Below, one piece after another: positions 42,628 through 51,900 of a stretch of 64,000 nt of DNA. The first letter of the stretch is position 1. Each line of letters starts with the position of its first letter. Origin of the DNA: Streptomyces mutabilis (GTDB taxonomy: Bacteria > Actinomycetota > Actinomycetes > Streptomycetales > Streptomycetaceae); contig NZ_BMTT01000005.1 of assembly GCF_014649815.1 (NCBI RefSeq), positions 248,001-312,000 of the forward strand, written 5' to 3'. A program made the position numbers and the translations under genes. The notes under the pieces were generated by a model. It was not told where the DNA came from, searched no databases, and saw only the letters and a program-made list of their open reading frames with translations.

Positions 42628-43017
42628 CTACGCGTCCTGCGGGTACCAGCGCAGCTCGATCGTGTTGCCGTCCGGGTCCCGCACGTAGAGGGAGAGCGCG
42701 GTGCCCCGCGCGCCGAAGCGCTTGCCCGGGCCGTCCACCACTGTGAAGACGCCGGAGTCGACGACCTCCTGCCAGTCGAGCGGCTCGACCACCAGGCAGA
42801 TGTGGTCGACGTTGGTGCCCGCCGGCCGGTCGTCGGTGCCCGTGATGAGGTCGATGATCGTGGTGGGGCTGACCCGCACCGACGGGAAGGGGGCCTTCCC
42901 GGCCCGCCACTCCTCCACCCGCACGGGCTCGAGGCCCAACGGGCCGGTGTAGAAGGCGAGCGAGCGCTCGATGTCGGCGACGTTCAGGACCAGGTGGTCG
43001 AAGGCGGTCACGCGCAT
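42628..43017 (-). CDS. VOC family protein (glyoxalase/fosfomycin-resistance type)
   Basis: The 129-residue protein begins RVTAFDHLVLNVADIERSLAFYTGPLGLEPVRVEEW, where the first His is the usual first metal ligand. It continues TIIDLITG and VDHICLVVEPLDWQEVVDSGV, and ends ARGTALSLYVRDPDGNTIELRWY, where the Glu is the last ligand. It is a single-domain vicinal oxygen chelate protein and would act as a dimer. The ATG at 43017 was chosen at the start of the first strand. The gene is divergent from the LysR regulator at 43151, which probably controls it through the palindrome at 43124-43150. Confidence 0.85.
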   Translation of the reverse strand: MRVTAFDHLVLNVADIERSLAFYTGPLGLEPVRVEEWRAGKAPFPSVRVSPTTIIDLITGTDDRPAGTNVDHICLVVEPLDWQEVVDSGVFTVVDGPGKRFGARGTALSLYVRDPDGNTIELRWYPQDA

Positions 43018-43123
43018 GTGGGACTCCGTGGGTACGGGGCGCCTGCGGCGCCGGGGTGGCTTCTCGTCGGTGAGTTCAGCATCGCCGAGCCACCATCGAT
43101 CGGTCCAACACATGCTTGTCATG

Positions 43124-43150
43124 CGATCCATCGTGTTCCACGATGGATCG
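43124..43150. promoter_or_regulatory. Perfect 12-bp inverted repeat (LysR operator candidate)
   Basis: Arms CGATCCATCGTG (43124-43135) and CACGATGGATCG (43139-43150) are perfect complements around TTC. The repeat ends directly at the GTG start codon of the LysR gene and lies 107 bp upstream of the divergent VOC start. Its location suggests autorepression by blocking translation start or transcription of lysR while controlling the VOC gene. Confidence 0.65.
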
Positions 43151-44101
43151 GTGGATCTTCAGCAGATGCGGTACGTCGTCGCGGTGGCGGAAACCGCGAG
43201 CTTCACCCGCGCCGCGGAGCGGTGCCACGTCGTCCAGTCCGCGCTCAGCCACCAGGTGGCCCGGCTGGAGAAGGACCTGGGCGCGAGGCTCTTCGAGCGC
43301 ACCAGCCGCCGGGTGCGGCTGACCGTCGCCGGGGAGGCGTTCCTGCCCGCCGCCCGCCAGGCCCTGGAGGCGGCCGAGCGGGCGCGGGCGGAGGTGGCGG
43401 CCGCCACGGGCGAGATCCAGGGCCGGCTGACCGTCGGGACGATCCCCACGGTGGCGGCCGTCGACCTTCCGACGGTGCTGCGGGACTACCGTCGGCGCTA
43501 TCCGCAGGTGCGGATCAGCCTGCGGACCGCCGCCAGCGAACGCCTCATCGAGCAGGTGCGCGACGGCGCGCTGGACGCCGCGTTCCTCGGGGTGCAGCCC
43601 GGATTCCGGCCGCAGGGCGTCAACGACCGGCAGCTCGCGTACGGCGAGCACGTCGCCGTGGTCGCGCCGGACCACCCCCTGGCCGGGGAGCGGGAGGTGG
43701 GCCTGCCCCGCCTGGCCGAGGAGGTGTTCGTGGACTTCGCGGCCGGCAGTGCCGCCCGCGCCCAGTCCGACGACGCGTTCGCCGCGGCCGGACTGCGGCG
43801 CGAGGTCGCCTTCGAGGCCGGCGTCGACCTCATGGCCCGGCTGATCCGCCTGGGCCTCGGCGTCGCGCTGCTGCCCGCGGTGTTCGCTGCCGGACTGCAC
43901 GGCCTGCGGTGCGTTCCGGTCCGCGACGGTCCGGTACGGGTCGAGCGCCTCGTCTGGAGCCGGTTCACCCCGTCCCCCGCGGCCGCGGCGTTCCTCGCGC
44001 TGCTGGACGTTCCGGCGCGGACAACAGCCCACGGCGCCCCTGACGAGCTTGGAGCGACGTCCGCTACGACCGCGCCGGCCAGACCAGCGCCTGGGCGATG
44101 A
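43151..44101 (+). CDS. LysR-family transcriptional regulator
   Basis: The 316-residue regulator has the LysR winged helix at residues 1-60 (MDLQQMRYVVAVAETASFTRAAERCHVVQSALSHQVARLEKDLGARLFERTSRRVRLTVAGEAF). The effector domain follows (GRLTVGTIPTVAAVDLPTVLRDYRRRYPQVRISLRTAASERLIEQVRDGALDAAFLGV). The start at the GTG 43151 gives the canonical MDLQQMRY beginning; longer in-frame ATGs at 43112 and 43121 would read through the inverted repeat. It is divergent from the VOC gene, a classical LysR arrangement. Its last ~38 bp overlap the broken DUF1737 gene on the other strand. Confidence 0.87.
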   Translation: MDLQQMRYVVAVAETASFTRAAERCHVVQSALSHQVARLEKDLGARLFERTSRRVRLTVAGEAFLPAARQALEAAERARAEVAAATGEIQGRLTVGTIPTVAAVDLPTVLRDYRRRYPQVRISLRTAASERLIEQVRDGALDAAFLGVQPGFRPQGVNDRQLAYGEHVAVVAPDHPLAGEREVGLPRLAEEVFVDFAAGSAARAQSDDAFAAAGLRREVAFEAGVDLMARLIRLGLGVALLPAVFAAGLHGLRCVPVRDGPVRVERLVWSRFTPSPAAAAFLALLDVPARTTAHGAPDELGATSATTAPARPAPGR

Positions 44102-44248
44102 TGACGTTCTCCCCGTTGAAGGTGACGGCGGGGCCTTCACGCAGCTGGTAGCCAAGGCCCAACGCCTCGCTCACCCGGTGGCAGAACGCGGCGTCGTCCG
44201 GCTGGTCAAGACTCGGTAGACGGGCAACCCATCAGGCGGTGTGCTCAT
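44064..44248 (-). pseudogene. Frameshifted DUF1737-family protein
   Basis: ATG 44248 opens STPPDGLPVYRVLTS, the N-terminal YRVLTG-type motif of DUF1737. A one-base shift near 44205 is needed to continue with PDDAAFCHRVSEALGLGYQLREGPAVTFNGENVIIAQALVWPARS to the TAG at 44064. Both parts match what I recall of the family, so a single missing C is likely (real decay or a sequencing error). The whole protein would be about 60 residues. Confidence 0.7.
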
Positions 44249-44251
44249 GGG

Positions 44252-44419
44252 TGAAGGATCGCATTCGGGCCCCGGGTCCCCATGAGTACCCCCAGCGCGT
44301 GGACGGCCGGTACGGGCGTGCCGGTGATCGCGACGGTGGTGGTGGCTCCCTCGGCCAGGAGGCAAGCTGGTCCGTCGCACCACCCACTCGAGCTGCCGTT
44401 GCCCTCCCCGCGTAGGGCA
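44252..44419 (-). other. Short gap with a protein-like minus-strand fragment
   Basis: The minus strand encodes DGPACLLAEGATTTVAITGTPVPAVHALGVLMGTRGPNAILHP followed by a stop, which reads like a gene end without a start. I cannot name the family. It lies between the DUF1737 and acyltransferase genes. Confidence 0.25.
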
Positions 44420-45673
44420 TCATGCCGTCGATGTGAGGCCCTGCTCGAGTTCCTCCACAGCGTCCGTCCACAGGCCGGGCAACCTCTCGCCGTGAGGCAG
44501 CGCGTGGTCGACCGTGAAGGAGACCTCGGCCCAGTTTCCGAAGAAGGCCAGTCCCACGCCGCAGAGGTGGCCCGGCAGGAGCAACGGGAGCAGGGCGGCG
44601 CCCGTGACGTTGGTGGCGCCCAGCGCCCCGCCCTCGGCGAGCGGCACGGAGGTGGTCATCATCGCGGTGACGCTCGGTGAGGTGATCTGCCGCATGTACC
44701 AGGCCGTGGGGCGGGCGGGCATGTATCGGACCAGGTCGTGGATGGCCTGCCGTCGCGGCCTCCGCTTCACCGCGGGAGTCGCCTCCGCGACGAGTTCGAG
44801 CCGTCGCGACGGCGAGGTCTCGGTCAGGGGGAGCCGCACCGGGACGGCGAAGGTGCGGTTCCCCCACGTCTGCTCCTCGTCGTGCCGACGTGCGTCCACG
44901 GGAAGCAGCGCCGACACACGAGGCAGAGGGATGCCGGCGTCTGCCGACCACCTGCCCATGGCTCCCGCCAGTGCCGTGAGATGAACGTCGTTCGCCGACA
45001 CCCCACGTGCCGTACCGATCCTCCGCAGCATCTCGACGGGCACCCGGGCCCGCAGCAGTCTCCGCTCTCCACTGGGAACGAAGGCCGCCGAGGGCCGCCG
45101 GCCCGGACGGGGACAGACGTCGAAGGCGAACTTGGCCGCGAATCCCAGCGCCCTGACCGTCCTGCGCAAGTTCTCCCCGTGACCACGCGGGCCGGGCAGC
45201 GGCCGGACGGCGGACTCACCGGTACCGAGCAGGGTACGGAAGGCGAGGGCGGCAGCGATCCCGTCCTGGCACACGTGCTCGAACCGGTAACACACGGCGT
45301 ACTCGTCGGGCGCCTCGCCGTGCACCAGCCACAGTCCCCAGGGCGCGTCGCGGGGCAGTGGGGCGCTGAGAGCCGTCTCCAGGGGGGACGGCGGTGCGTC
45401 GGGTCCGGCCGCCACTACTTCATGGACATGGCGCTCAAGAGTGAAGGTCTCGTCCGGGCGCCACACGGGAGGTCGTGCGGTCCGTTCCAACCGGTGCGTG
45501 AGCATGGGCAGTCTCGGCAGGTGCATGCCGACGTAGGCGCGGAAATCCTTCAGACTCGGCGGCCGGCCACTGAGATACGCGATACCCCCGGTGTCCCAGC
45601 GGGCACCGGGATGGGCCTCCTCCAGTCTGAGGTACGCGCGGTCGATCGGGTGAGTACGCACGTGGGCGGACAT
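44420..45673 (-). CDS. WS/DGAT-like O-acyltransferase (wax ester synthase/diacylglycerol acyltransferase family)
   Basis: The 417-residue protein has the WS/DGAT layout. The condensing-type active motif HHxxxDG appears as EHVCQDG (about residues 127-133), with the catalytic second His and DG kept and the first His replaced by Glu. GNRTFAVPVRLPL and TNVTGAALLPLLLPGHLCGVGLAFFGNWAEVSFTVDHALPHGERLPGLW follow, the C-terminal core with the PLxxxG/xSxxD block. Such enzymes join fatty alcohols or diacylglycerol to acyl-CoA. It is divergent from the reductase-PfaD-PKS operon, so a role in esterifying the operon's long-chain alcohol product is plausible but inferred. ATG 45673 fits the family start. 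Confidence 0.75.
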   Translation of the reverse strand: MSAHVRTHPIDRAYLRLEEAHPGARWDTGGIAYLSGRPPSLKDFRAYVGMHLPRLPMLTHRLERTARPPVWRPDETFTLERHVHEVVAAGPDAPPSPLETALSAPLPRDAPWGLWLVHGEAPDEYAVCYRFEHVCQDGIAAALAFRTLLGTGESAVRPLPGPRGHGENLRRTVRALGFAAKFAFDVCPRPGRRPSAAFVPSGERRLLRARVPVEMLRRIGTARGVSANDVHLTALAGAMGRWSADAGIPLPRVSALLPVDARRHDEEQTWGNRTFAVPVRLPLTETSPSRRLELVAEATPAVKRRPRRQAIHDLVRYMPARPTAWYMRQITSPSVTAMMTTSVPLAEGGALGATNVTGAALLPLLLPGHLCGVGLAFFGNWAEVSFTVDHALPHGERLPGLWTDAVEELEQGLTSTA

Positions 45674-46089
45674 GGTCACCGTCTTCGGGTCGGGGCGGTC
45701 CAGTGGGCCGCGAAGCGGTCGGCATCGAGGAGGGCCAGAGCTGAGCGACGGACGGAGCGGGCCGAAGCGGGGGATCGCTCGAACGGCCGACATTCGGGTC
45801 GGAAGCACAAGGTAAGCGGCCCTCCCTTTGCGGTCGCGGACTCCGGAGACCCTTCACGCGGCCGGACTAGGCATTCGCGCGCCCGTTCGTCAACCTTCGT
45901 GTCGGCGCGATGCCTTCGAGGATGAGCGCGAGCGGAAAGGACCCCTGAGGCACCCACCGGCTGGCACTGTCCTCGATGTGTGTCGGAGTATCCGAGAGGG
46001 AGGCCGGGGATGGGGATGGGTGAGTCGGTGGCGCGGCAGCGACTGCTTCCGCCTGCCTTCCCGTGGTGCGGCCCCGGGGAGCCATCGTC
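45674..46089. other. Divergent promoter region of the lipid cluster
   Basis: No gene is seen. The 416-bp space between the acyltransferase and the reductase must hold both promoters. I found no strong palindrome. Confidence 0.4.
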
Positions 46090-47223
46090 GTGAACATCGC
46101 CCTCACCGGGGCCACCGGATTCCTCGGACTCCGTCTGCTGCGGTGCCTTCTGGAACGGCACGGATCGCTGACCCTGCTCACCCATGGGGCCTCGGGAGAC
46201 GCCCTCGGTCGCATCAGGCGGTTCTTCGAGGTGACCGGAGCGCCCGAACGGCTGCTCCCGGAACTTCCCACCCGGGTACGGGTAGTACCCACTGACCTGA
46301 GCCGACCGCGCATGGGACTGCCCCCGGCGCGGTACGGGGAACTGGCCGACGCCTTCGACGCGATCTGGCACAGTGCCGGCTCCATCAACCTGGAGGGTGA
46401 CCTCGCCTCGCTGCGCCGCGTGAACGTCGAAGGCACCAGGGCCGTTCTGGAGTTGGCCGCCGCCGGACGCCGCCGACCGGTGATCTACCACGTCAGCACC
46501 GCCTTCGTGGCCGGAGCGCGACGTGAGGGAGTCGTCTACGAGGACGAACTCGACGACACCCACGGCTTCGAGAACGCCTACGAGCGGTCCAAGTACGAGG
46601 CCGAGAGCCTGGTGCACGCATGGTCGCGGACACACCGCAGGTCCGCCGTCGTCCTGCGGCCGAGCATCCTGGTCACGGACGTGCCACCGCACCCCGAACT
46701 GCCCCGACACCCGATGCAGGTCATGGACCAGTTGGTGTGGGACGCGCTGCGCGCCACCGGTCTCGCCGACACACGCCGCGCGCGGCCCGACCTGCCCGTC
46801 GTCCGGCTGGTCGGCCGACGCTACGGCCACCTCAACATGATGCCCGTCGAGGACGCGGCGAGGGTGATGGTGCGCCTGGCGGACCGGGAACCGTCCGGCC
46901 GGGTCGACACCTACCACGTCGTCCACGAACACGATGTTCCGGTGGCCGCGGTCACCGAACTCATGGAGCGGCTCGCGCCGTTGCGGACCCGACTGGTCGA
47001 GAGGCGACCCGACGACGTGTCCGCCCTCGAGGCCTCCATGGACTTCTACCCGGGCATCACGCCCTACCTGAGCCACCTCCGCCGTTACGACGACACCCGG
47101 GTACGCACCGCCCTCGGAGCTCCCCGGTCCGTCACCCGGGTGGACGCCGACTACCTGTTGTCCGGTCTCCGCCCGACGCGCCCGGCACATCCAGCGGTGG
47201 CGCCGGGACGGGCGCGGCACTGA
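46090..47223 (+). CDS. Thioester-reductase-like SDR (NAD-binding_4, Lys2/HglB-type)
   Basis: The ~377-residue reductase begins VNIALTGATGFLGLRLLRCLLERHGSLTLLTHG, the TGxxGxxG motif of extended SDRs. It has VVPTDLSRPRMGLPPARYGELADAFDAIWHSAGSINLEGDLASLRRVNVEGTRAVLELAAAG and YHVSTAFVAGARREGVVYEDE, and a YxxxK catalytic pair in AYERSKYEAESLV. Thioester reductases of this class release acyl chains from ACP or CoA as aldehydes or alcohols, as in heterocyst glycolipid biosynthesis (HglB). A GTG at 46090 with GGGGAG upstream is preferred over the GTG at 46063. It is the first gene of the operon with pfaD and the PKS genes, giving it a release role. Confidence 0.78.
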   Translation: MNIALTGATGFLGLRLLRCLLERHGSLTLLTHGASGDALGRIRRFFEVTGAPERLLPELPTRVRVVPTDLSRPRMGLPPARYGELADAFDAIWHSAGSINLEGDLASLRRVNVEGTRAVLELAAAGRRRPVIYHVSTAFVAGARREGVVYEDELDDTHGFENAYERSKYEAESLVHAWSRTHRRSAVVLRPSILVTDVPPHPELPRHPMQVMDQLVWDALRATGLADTRRARPDLPVVRLVGRRYGHLNMMPVEDAARVMVRLADREPSGRVDTYHVVHEHDVPVAAVTELMERLAPLRTRLVERRPDDVSALEASMDFYPGITPYLSHLRRYDDTRVRTALGAPRSVTRVDADYLLSGLRPTRPAHPAVAPGRARH

Positions 47224-47285
47224 GGCCGACCGGGCCTCTCCCTCGACCGTCCCTCCGTACGCACGCCTCCCATTGGAGCCCGCCC

Positions 47286-48869
47286 TTGTCCGCTCCCGCC
47301 CTGTCCGGCCGCACCGACGCGCATCCGCCGATCTTCTCACCCGAAGCGATCACCGCCGGTACCCGGCGGATCCGGGAGCAGGTGCACATCGTCACCGACA
47401 GCACCCGCCGGAACCTCGGCCTGGCTTTCGGACCGAGGACGGCCGGCGACGTCGTCGGCACGCTGCCGCCGCTGTATCCGGAGTGGCTCGGCGGGCGCAC
47501 CTTCTGCGAGGCCCACGGCGTCCGCTTCCCCTACGTGGCGGGTGAGATGGCGAACGGCATCGCGACGACGCGCATGGTCACCGCGATGGCCCGGGCCGAC
47601 ATGCTCGGCTTCTTCGGAGCGGCGGGCCTCGGGCTGCCGGAGGTCGAACGGGCCGTGCGCGAACTGGCCGACCGGCTCCGGGGCAGGACCAACTGGGGCG
47701 TCAACCTCATCCACTCGCCGGCCGAACCGGAACTCGAACACCGGGCCGCGAAGCTGCTGCTCCACCACGGGGTGCCGTGTGTGTCGCTCTCGGCCTACCT
47801 GGACCTCACGCCGGCCGCGGTACTGTGCGCGGTCCGCGGACTGCGCCGGGACGGCGACGGGGGGATCGTGCGTCCCACGCGGGTCCTCGCCAAGGTGTCC
47901 CGGCCCGAGGTGGCCGAGAAGTTCCTGTCACCCGCGCCGCCCGACCTCCTGCGCCGACTCGTGGAGGGCGGCGAGCTGAGTGCCGAGGAGGCCGAACTGG
48001 CCCGGCAGGTACCGGTGGCCGAGGACATCACGGTGGAGGCCGACAGCGGTGGCCACACCGACGGCCGGCCGCTGGGCTCCCTGCTGCCCCGCGTGCTGAT
48101 GCTGCGCGACGACATCACCCGCCGTTTCGGTTACCGGCGCCAGGTCGGCGTCGGGGCCGCGGGAGGGCTCGGGACGCCCGCCGCGGTGGCGGCGGCGTTC
48201 GCGCTCGGGGCGGCCTACGTGGTGACGGGGTCGGTGAACCAGACGGCCACGGAGGCGGGCATCTCGGACGACGCCAAGGCCCTGCTCGCCCAGGCGGACG
48301 TCGCCGACGTGGCCATGGCGCCGGCGGCGGACATGTTCGAGACGGGTGTCACGCTCCAGGTGCTGCGCCGGGGCACCATGTTCGCCCCCAAAGCCTCCCA
48401 GCTCTACGCCGCCTACCGGGCGCACTCGTCCTTGGAGGACATCCCCGCCCCACTGCGGGCGAAACTGGAGCGGGACGTCCTGGGGGCCTCCGTCGACGAG
48501 GTGTGGGAACGGGCCGAACGGTTCTGGGCGGCACGCGACCCCGCGCAGATCACTCGGGCGCAGAGCGATCCCAAGCACCGGATGGCACTGGTCTTCCGCT
48601 GGTACCTGGGCAACTCCAGCCGGTGGGCCATCGACGGGGACGCCGGCCGACGCACCGACTACCAGATCTGGTGCGGCCCGGCGATGGGAGCGTTCAACCG
48701 GTGGACCGCCGGAGGCTTCCTCGCCGAGCGGCAGAACCGCACCGTGGTACAGATCGCGCTCAACCTCCTCGAAGGCGCCGCCGTTCTCACTCGGGCCCAC
48801 CAACTGCGCACCTACGGCGTCCCGGTCCCGGCCTCTGCCTTCGCGTACACGCCGCGCAGGCTCGCGTGA
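47286..48869 (+). CDS. pfaD: PfaD-family enoyl reductase / malonyl transferase-like TIM barrel
   Basis: The 527-residue protein matches the PfaD/PUFA synthase ER family. Its N-terminus is TDSTRRNLGLAFGPRTAGDVVGTLPPLYPEWLGGRTFCEAHGVRFPYVAGEMANGIATTRMVTAMARADMLGFFGAAGLG. NWGVNLIHSPAEPELEHRAAKLLLHHGVPCVSLSAYLDLTPA and VGVGAAGGLGTPAAVAAAFALGAAYVVTGSVNQTATEAGISDDAKALLAQADVADVAMAPAADMFETGV form the FMN-binding barrel. The TTG at 47286 is the best start, with GGAG seven bases upstream and no closer ATG/GTG. It supplies trans enoyl reduction to the PKS encoded just downstream (45 bp gap). Confidence 0.88.
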   Translation: MSAPALSGRTDAHPPIFSPEAITAGTRRIREQVHIVTDSTRRNLGLAFGPRTAGDVVGTLPPLYPEWLGGRTFCEAHGVRFPYVAGEMANGIATTRMVTAMARADMLGFFGAAGLGLPEVERAVRELADRLRGRTNWGVNLIHSPAEPELEHRAAKLLLHHGVPCVSLSAYLDLTPAAVLCAVRGLRRDGDGGIVRPTRVLAKVSRPEVAEKFLSPAPPDLLRRLVEGGELSAEEAELARQVPVAEDITVEADSGGHTDGRPLGSLLPRVLMLRDDITRRFGYRRQVGVGAAGGLGTPAAVAAAFALGAAYVVTGSVNQTATEAGISDDAKALLAQADVADVAMAPAADMFETGVTLQVLRRGTMFAPKASQLYAAYRAHSSLEDIPAPLRAKLERDVLGASVDEVWERAERFWAARDPAQITRAQSDPKHRMALVFRWYLGNSSRWAIDGDAGRRTDYQIWCGPAMGAFNRWTAGGFLAERQNRTVVQIALNLLEGAAVLTRAHQLRTYGVPVPASAFAYTPRRLA

Positions 48870-48914
48870 CCGCGCTCCCCACCCGGAAGACGACCCCCCG
48901 ACGAAAGGGAGCCC

Positions 48915-51900
48915 GTGTCCGAAACTCACCCTCCACAGGTTCCCGTCGCCGTGGTGGGCATCGGGGCCCTGGCCCCGGGCTCGACCGACCCCACGGAGTT
49001 CTGGCGGACGGTGTTCTCGGGCCGGGACCTGATCACCGGCGTGCCGCCGTCGCGCTGGCTCGTCGAGGACCACTACGATCCCGACCCCACCGTGCCGGAC
49101 AAGACCTACGCGCGCCGGGGGGCGTTCCTGCCCGAGGTCGGCTTCGACCCACTGGCCTACGGCATCCCACCCGCCACGCTTCCCGCCACCGACACCAGCC
49201 AGCTGCTCGCCCTCATGGTGGCCGACCAGGTCCTCGCCGACGCCGGCGGGCTGTCGGGTGTGGACCGCGACCGGGTCGGTGTCATCCTCGGCGCGGCTTC
49301 GCTGGAGCTGCTGAGCCACATGCAGGGGCGGACCCAACGCCCCGTGTGGCTGAAGGCCCTGCGGGAGCAAGGGGTCCCCGAGGCCGAGGCCCAGTCCGTG
49401 TGCGATGCCATCCAGGAGCACTACACGCCCTGGCAGGAGTCGACGTTTCCCGGGCTCCTCGGCAACGTCGTCGCGGGACGCATCGCCAACAGGTTCGACC
49501 TGCACGGCACCAACCACACCACCGACGCCGCGTGCGCAAGTTCGTTCGCCGCCCTGTCGACGGCGGTCGCGGAACTCTCCCTGGGCCGTGCCGACCTGGT
49601 CATCAGCGGTGGTGTCGACACCCTGAACGACATCGGCATGTTCATGTGCTTCTCGAAGACACCCGCGCTGTCACCCACCGGGGACTGCCGGCCCTTCTCC
49701 GACGAGGCCGACGGCACGATGCTCGGTGAGGCCGTCGTGATGTACGCCCTCAAGCGGCTGTCCGACGCCGAACGGGACGGCGACCGGATCCACGCCGTGA
49801 TCCGGGGGATCGGCAGCTCCTCCGACGGCAAGGGAACGGCGATCTACGCACCCCTGCCCGAGGGGCAGGCACGGGCGCTGCGACGCGCGTACGAGCAGGC
49901 GGGCTACGACCCGGGCACCGTGGAACTCGTCGAGGCACACGGCACCGGCACCAAGGCCGGGGACGCCGCCGAACTCGTCGCGCTGCGGACGGTGTTCGAG
50001 GAGAGCGGGCGTGGGGACCGGCAGTGGTGCGCGATCGGCTCGTTGAAGTCCCAGATCGGTCACACCAAGTGCGCCGCGGGCGCAGCCGGGCTGCTCAAGA
50101 CGGTCATGGCCCTGCACCACCAAGTCCTGCCGCCGACCATCAAGGTCGAGCGGCCCGCCTCCGTGCTGCGGAAGAGGGACAGCCCGTTCTACGTCAACAC
50201 CGAGGCACGCCCGTGGGTACGGCCGCCCGGTCATCCGCGCCGGGCCTCTGTGTCGAGCTTCGGCTTCGGAGGCAGCAACTTCCACGTCACCCTGGAGGAG
50301 TACGTGCCGTCGGCAGGGCCCGGCCGTCGGGCGTGGCGCAGCCGGTGCGCGCCCACGGAACTGGTGCTGTTCAGTGCCTCCTCGCCGGCCGCCCTGCTGG
50401 AGCGGACCGTCGACCGGGACCGCCCCCTCGCCGAGATCGCGCGGGAGAGCCAGGCCGGGTTCCGGCCCGCCGACGAGGTGCGCCTGGCCGTCCTGGCGAC
50501 CGACACCGACGACCTGCACGACAGGTTCTCGCAGGCCGCAGCAGCGATTCGGCAGCGCCCGCACGACGCGTTCTCCCTTCCCGGCGGGGTGCACTACGGC
50601 GTCGGAGCGCCCGCCGTCGGGAAGGTGGCGTTCCTCTTCCCGGGGCAGGGGGCCCAGTACGTCGGCATGGGCGCGGGCCTCGCCATGTTCGCCCCCGCCG
50701 CCCAGGCCGTCTGGGACCGCCTGGCGGACCGCCGGTTCGAGGACCGCGCCCTGCACGCGGTGGTGTTCCCGCCTCCAGGCTTCGGCGACGCGGAGCGGGA
50801 GGCGCAGGCCGCGCTGCTGAACGCCACCGAGTGGGCCCAGCCGGCGCTCGCCGTGCACAGCCTGGCCCTCCTGGAGGTGGTGCGCGGCCTCGGGCTGCGG
50901 CCCGACTGCGTGGGCGGCCACAGCTTCGGCGAACTGGTGGCCCTGCACGCCGCGGGAGCACTGGACGCCGATTCCCTGGTCGCGCTCGCGCGCAGACGGG
51001 GCGAGCTGATGCGCGCCGCGGCCGACGGCGCGGGGGCGATGCTGGCCGTGGCCGCGAGCCGCGAGCGGGTGACGGCCGTCCTCGCCGAAGCCGGAGTGAA
51101 CAACGTGTGGCCGGCGAACCACAACGCGCCGGACCAGGTCGTGGTGTCCGGCGAGAGCGGGGCGATCGAGACAGCCGAGCGGGAGTTCCTCGCGAGGGGT
51201 ATCACCGCAAGCCGGCTGGAGACCTCACACGCCTTCCACACCCCGCTGGTCGCCTCGGCGGCCGAGCCACTGTCCGCGTTCCTGCGCGACATGACACTCA
51301 CGGCACCCGTGGTCGACGTGTACGGCAACGCGGACGCGGCACCGTACCCGGGGGACCCCGACGACGTACGCCGCAGGGTCGCCGCACACCTGGTCTCGCC
51401 CGTGCTGTTCGCCGAGCAGATCGAGGCGATGTACGCCGCGGGTGTGCGGACGTTCGTCGAGGTCGGCGCCGGGGCCGCGCTGACCGGCCTGGTCGGACGA
51501 GTCCTCGGTGACCGCGAGTACGCCGCAGTCGCCCTGGACCGCCGGGGACAGGACGCGGTCACCACCCTGCACGGCGCGCTCGGCAGACTCGCGGCGCACG
51601 GTGCGCAGTTGGACTACGGCTTCCTCTGGACGCCGTACGGACCGTCAGAAACAGCAGTGAAGGAGCGCGAACCGCGCATGACCGTGCAGATCAACGGTAC
51701 CAACTACGGTCAGCCGTATCCCCCGGAGGGCGGGGCGACCGAACTGCCCCCACCGAATCCGCCTCGGACCCCACCGTCGCCCGCCCCGGCCGCGACGCTC
51801 GCGCCTGCCCCGCCGCTGGAGCCGACCGGCGAATCCGCTCCGGCCCGCGAACCCGTACCCGGCGCGGAACCCGTACCGGCCGCACCGTCCCCGCCCGAGC

